Assembly (NCBI GenBank): GCA_020426595.1
Contig: JAGQPS010000020.1
Coordinates: 1-34,754 of the forward strand
DNA from: Planctomycetales bacterium
Lineage (GTDB): Bacteria; Planctomycetota; Planctomycetia; Pirellulales; Pirellulaceae
Length of the DNA stretch: 34,754 bases
Direction of reading: 5' to 3'
Under the pieces are notes generated by a model. That model searched no databases. It saw nothing but the letters and a program-made list of their open reading frames with translations, and had not been told where the DNA came from. The translations under genes were made by a program, and so were the position numbers. Below, piece by piece: positions 34,201 through 34,754 of the stretch. Numbering within the stretch: position 1 is the stretch's first letter; the number at the start of each line of letters is the position of its first letter.

Positions 34201-34754
34201 GTGAATTATCTCAGCCACACCTGGGTCTTGCTCGGCTCTTACGGACACGACGCCGACTCGCCTCGCCCCTGCGACTACGAGGTGGCGGGAACAAGTCTAC
34301 CGGACTGGCTTTCGGTCGTTGATCGAAAGGTCCGGGTGCGTTCCCAAGCCGCCGCCGAGTGGCTCGAGGATACGGACCCCGCGCACAGCGGCTTGGCGCG
34401 TGGCGTCATGCGCCACCATGCCGACGACGCTTGGTTTCACAATTCGGAAGCCTTCCTGCGGCTGAGCATCGACTTTGCTCGCCAGCTGCGCGATCGCTGG
34501 GGTGACGAGACCGGAATGAGGAGCGGCTTCGTCGGCCATATCCTGGTCGAGATCTTGCTCGATGCGCGACTGTCGGTCGATCACCCCTGGTTGCTCGACT
34601 ATTACTACGAAGCGGTCGGGCGAGTCGACGCTGGAAAGATCGAGACCTGGGTCAACCAGACATCGCGCCAGCGGAGCGACCGCATTGCTGGCCTCATTCC
34701 GCGGCTCGTTTCGGAAGGGTTCCTGCGGGACTATGTCGACGATGAAAAACTGCT
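34201..34754 (+). CDS. ACP phosphodiesterase-like protein, 3' end missing
   Basis: A frame opens at GTG 34201, right after an in-frame stop (34195-34197), and stays open for 184 codons to the end of the window. It begins MNYLSHTWVLLGS, like the MNFLAH start of ACP phosphodiesterase AcpH, and later has GVMRHHADDAWFHNSEAFLR (68-87) and GFVGHILVEILLDARL (108-123), which match the histidine/aspartate metal-binding pattern of that group. The remainder lies beyond the window. No strong ribosome-binding site is seen. Family assignment is tentative; a related metal-dependent hydrolase is possible. Confidence 0.7.
   Translation, partial: MNYLSHTWVLLGSYGHDADSPRPCDYEVAGTSLPDWLSVVDRKVRVRSQAAAEWLEDTDPAHSGLARGVMRHHADDAWFHNSEAFLRLSIDFARQLRDRWGDETGMRSGFVGHILVEILLDARLSVDHPWLLDYYYEAVGRVDAGKIETWVNQTSRQRSDRIAGLIPRLVSEGFLRDYVDDEKL

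Overview
The window is high-GC DNA that most likely comes from a planctomycete (Planctomycetota, probably Pirellulales). The grounds are a fused CcoN-CcoO oxidase subunit, a Tat-exported Gfo/Idh/MocA oxidoreductase, a PmoA-like DUF6807 protein, a CE15-like esterase, two ECF sigma factors each paired with a zinc-binding anti-sigma protein, and several short intergenic repeats of a kind seen in this phylum. No tRNA, rRNA, CRISPR array, insertion sequence or prophage was seen.

Layout. 146-3549 (minus): 2-oxoacid dehydrogenase E1 (alpha and beta halves fused) and E2. 3948-13017 (minus): a cbb3-type cytochrome oxidase locus in transcription order ccoNO, ccoQ, ccoP, ccoG, a TauE/SafE-like membrane protein, ccoI and ccoS. 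CcoS (53 aa) and CcoQ are very short genes; no ccoH was found. 13580-16332 (plus): Tat-exported oxidoreductase and a secreted CE15-like esterase. 16481-17851 (plus): thioredoxin, an ECF sigma factor and a soluble ZAS-type anti-sigma candidate, an arrangement that recalls SigR-RsrA. 18198-20065 (minus): DUF6807 protein and a secreted alpha/beta hydrolase. 20273-22786 (minus): a copper-type P1B ATPase with a YHS domain and two heavy-metal-binding modules. 23343-23938 (plus): three tiny genes, one encoding a 28-residue, extremely basic protein resembling the AURKAIP1/COX24 (mS38) family. 24211-27759 (plus): an EamA transporter, an ABC-2 type permease and a secreted protein of unknown function. 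27819-31504 (minus): an ECF sigma factor, a membrane anti-sigma factor whose external part carries four CxxCH haem-binding motifs, and an IlvD/Edd dehydratase. 31656-32678 (minus): aldo/keto reductase. 32866-34062 (plus): class V aminotransferase. 34201 to the window end: partial ACP-phosphodiesterase-like gene.

How it fits together. Much of the window concerns respiration and redox or metal handling: a high-affinity oxidase with its copper-delivery and maturation proteins, a second copper ATPase, a thioredoxin beside a redox-type sigma/anti-sigma pair, and a possible haem-based transmembrane sigma regulator. The last is the most unusual object here: zinc-finger anti-sigma domain, one membrane helix, then a tetrahaem cytochrome-like domain, translationally coupled to its sigma factor. 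Functions are inferred from motifs and neighbours read by eye; no database search was possible.
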